NCBI GenBank assembly: GCA_021850085.1
Contig: JAJZRZ010000120.1
Coordinates: 1 to 5,554, forward strand
Reading direction: 5' to 3'
From: Actinomycetes bacterium
Lineage (GTDB): Bacteria; Actinomycetota; Coriobacteriia; Anaerosomatales; Anaerosomataceae
DNA length: 5,554 nt
Part shown: one piece after another, positions 5,336-5,554 of the stretch
Layout: each line of letters starts with the position of its first letter
Position numbering within the stretch: position 1 is the first letter of the stretch
Translations under genes and position numbers: made by a program
The notes under the pieces: model-generated
The model's database searches: none
Told to the model about the DNA's origin: nothing
The model's input: the letters and a program-made list of their open reading frames with translations, nothing else

Positions 5336-5554
5336 ATGTGCGGAATCTACGGTTACTTTCACCGCGACGGCAGATCGCTGCCGGCGCAAACCCTCACCGC
5401 GATGGACACCAGCCTCGTCCATCGCGGCCCGGACGACAGCGGTGCATTCACCGCACCGGGCGTGGCGATCGGCAACCGGCGGCTGTCCATCATCGACATC
5501 GCCGGAGGGCATCAGCCCTTCATCAGCGACGACGGCAAGATCGCCCTGGTGCAG
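5336..5554 (+). CDS. asnB: asparagine synthase (glutamine-hydrolysing), N-terminal part, runs off the window
   Basis: The first 73 residues of a class II glutamine amidotransferase of the AsnB family are present; the gene continues past the window edge. The N-terminal Cys2 (MCGIYGYF), exposed after Met removal, is the glutaminase nucleophile. Further family motifs are HRGPDDSG (29-36) and GNRRLSIIDI (47-55), followed by GGHQPF (57-62). The full protein would use glutamine and ATP to amidate aspartate or a related carboxylate; the synthetase domain is not visible. The ATG is certain because Cys must be residue 2. No Shine-Dalgarno sequence precedes it. In polysaccharide and exosortase-type loci these proteins may amidate sugars or peptides instead of making free asparagine, so the substrate is open. 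The upstream neighbour is the sugar transferase fragment. Confidence 0.93.
   Translation, partial: MCGIYGYFHRDGRSLPAQTLTAMDTSLVHRGPDDSGAFTAPGVAIGNRRLSIIDIAGGHQPFISDDGKIALVQ

Noticed and set aside
1..5554. CRISPR arrays, tRNA or rRNA genes, transposases, integrases, toxin-antitoxin pairs
   Set aside because: No regular direct repeats, no RNA-gene hallmarks and no matching protein motifs were seen on either strand.

Overview
The window is high-GC, protein-dense bacterial DNA. The style of the genes in 1-5150 (short cold-shock protein, polyferredoxin, PfkB and PsuG proteins, GTG start, four-base start/stop overlaps) suggests an anaerobic or facultative member of the Actinobacteria, perhaps Coriobacteriia-like. 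That placement is inference from protein flavour; no marker gene is present. The last ~370 bases look different. They hold the end of an exopolysaccharide-type sugar transferase and the start of an asparagine synthase, a pairing typical of proteobacterial capsule/EPS loci.

Layout. 77-1090 (minus) is a membrane polyferredoxin of the NapH type, an electron-transfer protein with two CxxxCP motifs and two 4Fe-4S ferredoxin motifs. A further minus-strand gene may start at base 11. A 248-base divergent intergenic region follows, then a cold-shock protein at 1339-1542 (plus) with a GC-rich leader able to form hairpins and a strong terminator at 1568-1592. A tightly coupled plus-strand operon follows: pseudouridine kinase (psuK, 1735-2637), pseudouridine-5'-phosphate glycosidase (psuG, 2634-3578) and a LOG-family nucleotide phosphoribohydrolase (3575-4357). 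Facing it, with 3' ends overlapping by 14 bases, is a thioredoxin-reductase-like flavoprotein on the minus strand from 4344. Its FAD-binding N-terminus is absent.

How they work together. PsuK makes pseudouridine 5'-phosphate, and PsuG splits its C-C glycosidic bond to uracil and ribose 5-phosphate. The LOG protein, a second enzyme family that removes ribose 5-phosphate from nucleotides, is translationally coupled to them. This makes a small operon for taking apart modified or surplus RNA nucleotides.

Main caution. Family similarity switches abruptly between about 5150 and 5187: the reductase stops without its N-terminus, and a sugar transferase tail on the opposite strand begins without its body. 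Two unrelated genes are both cut at the same place. The simplest explanation is a chimeric assembly join; a real recombination junction is the alternative. I did not find a convincing new defence, mobile or RNA system here.
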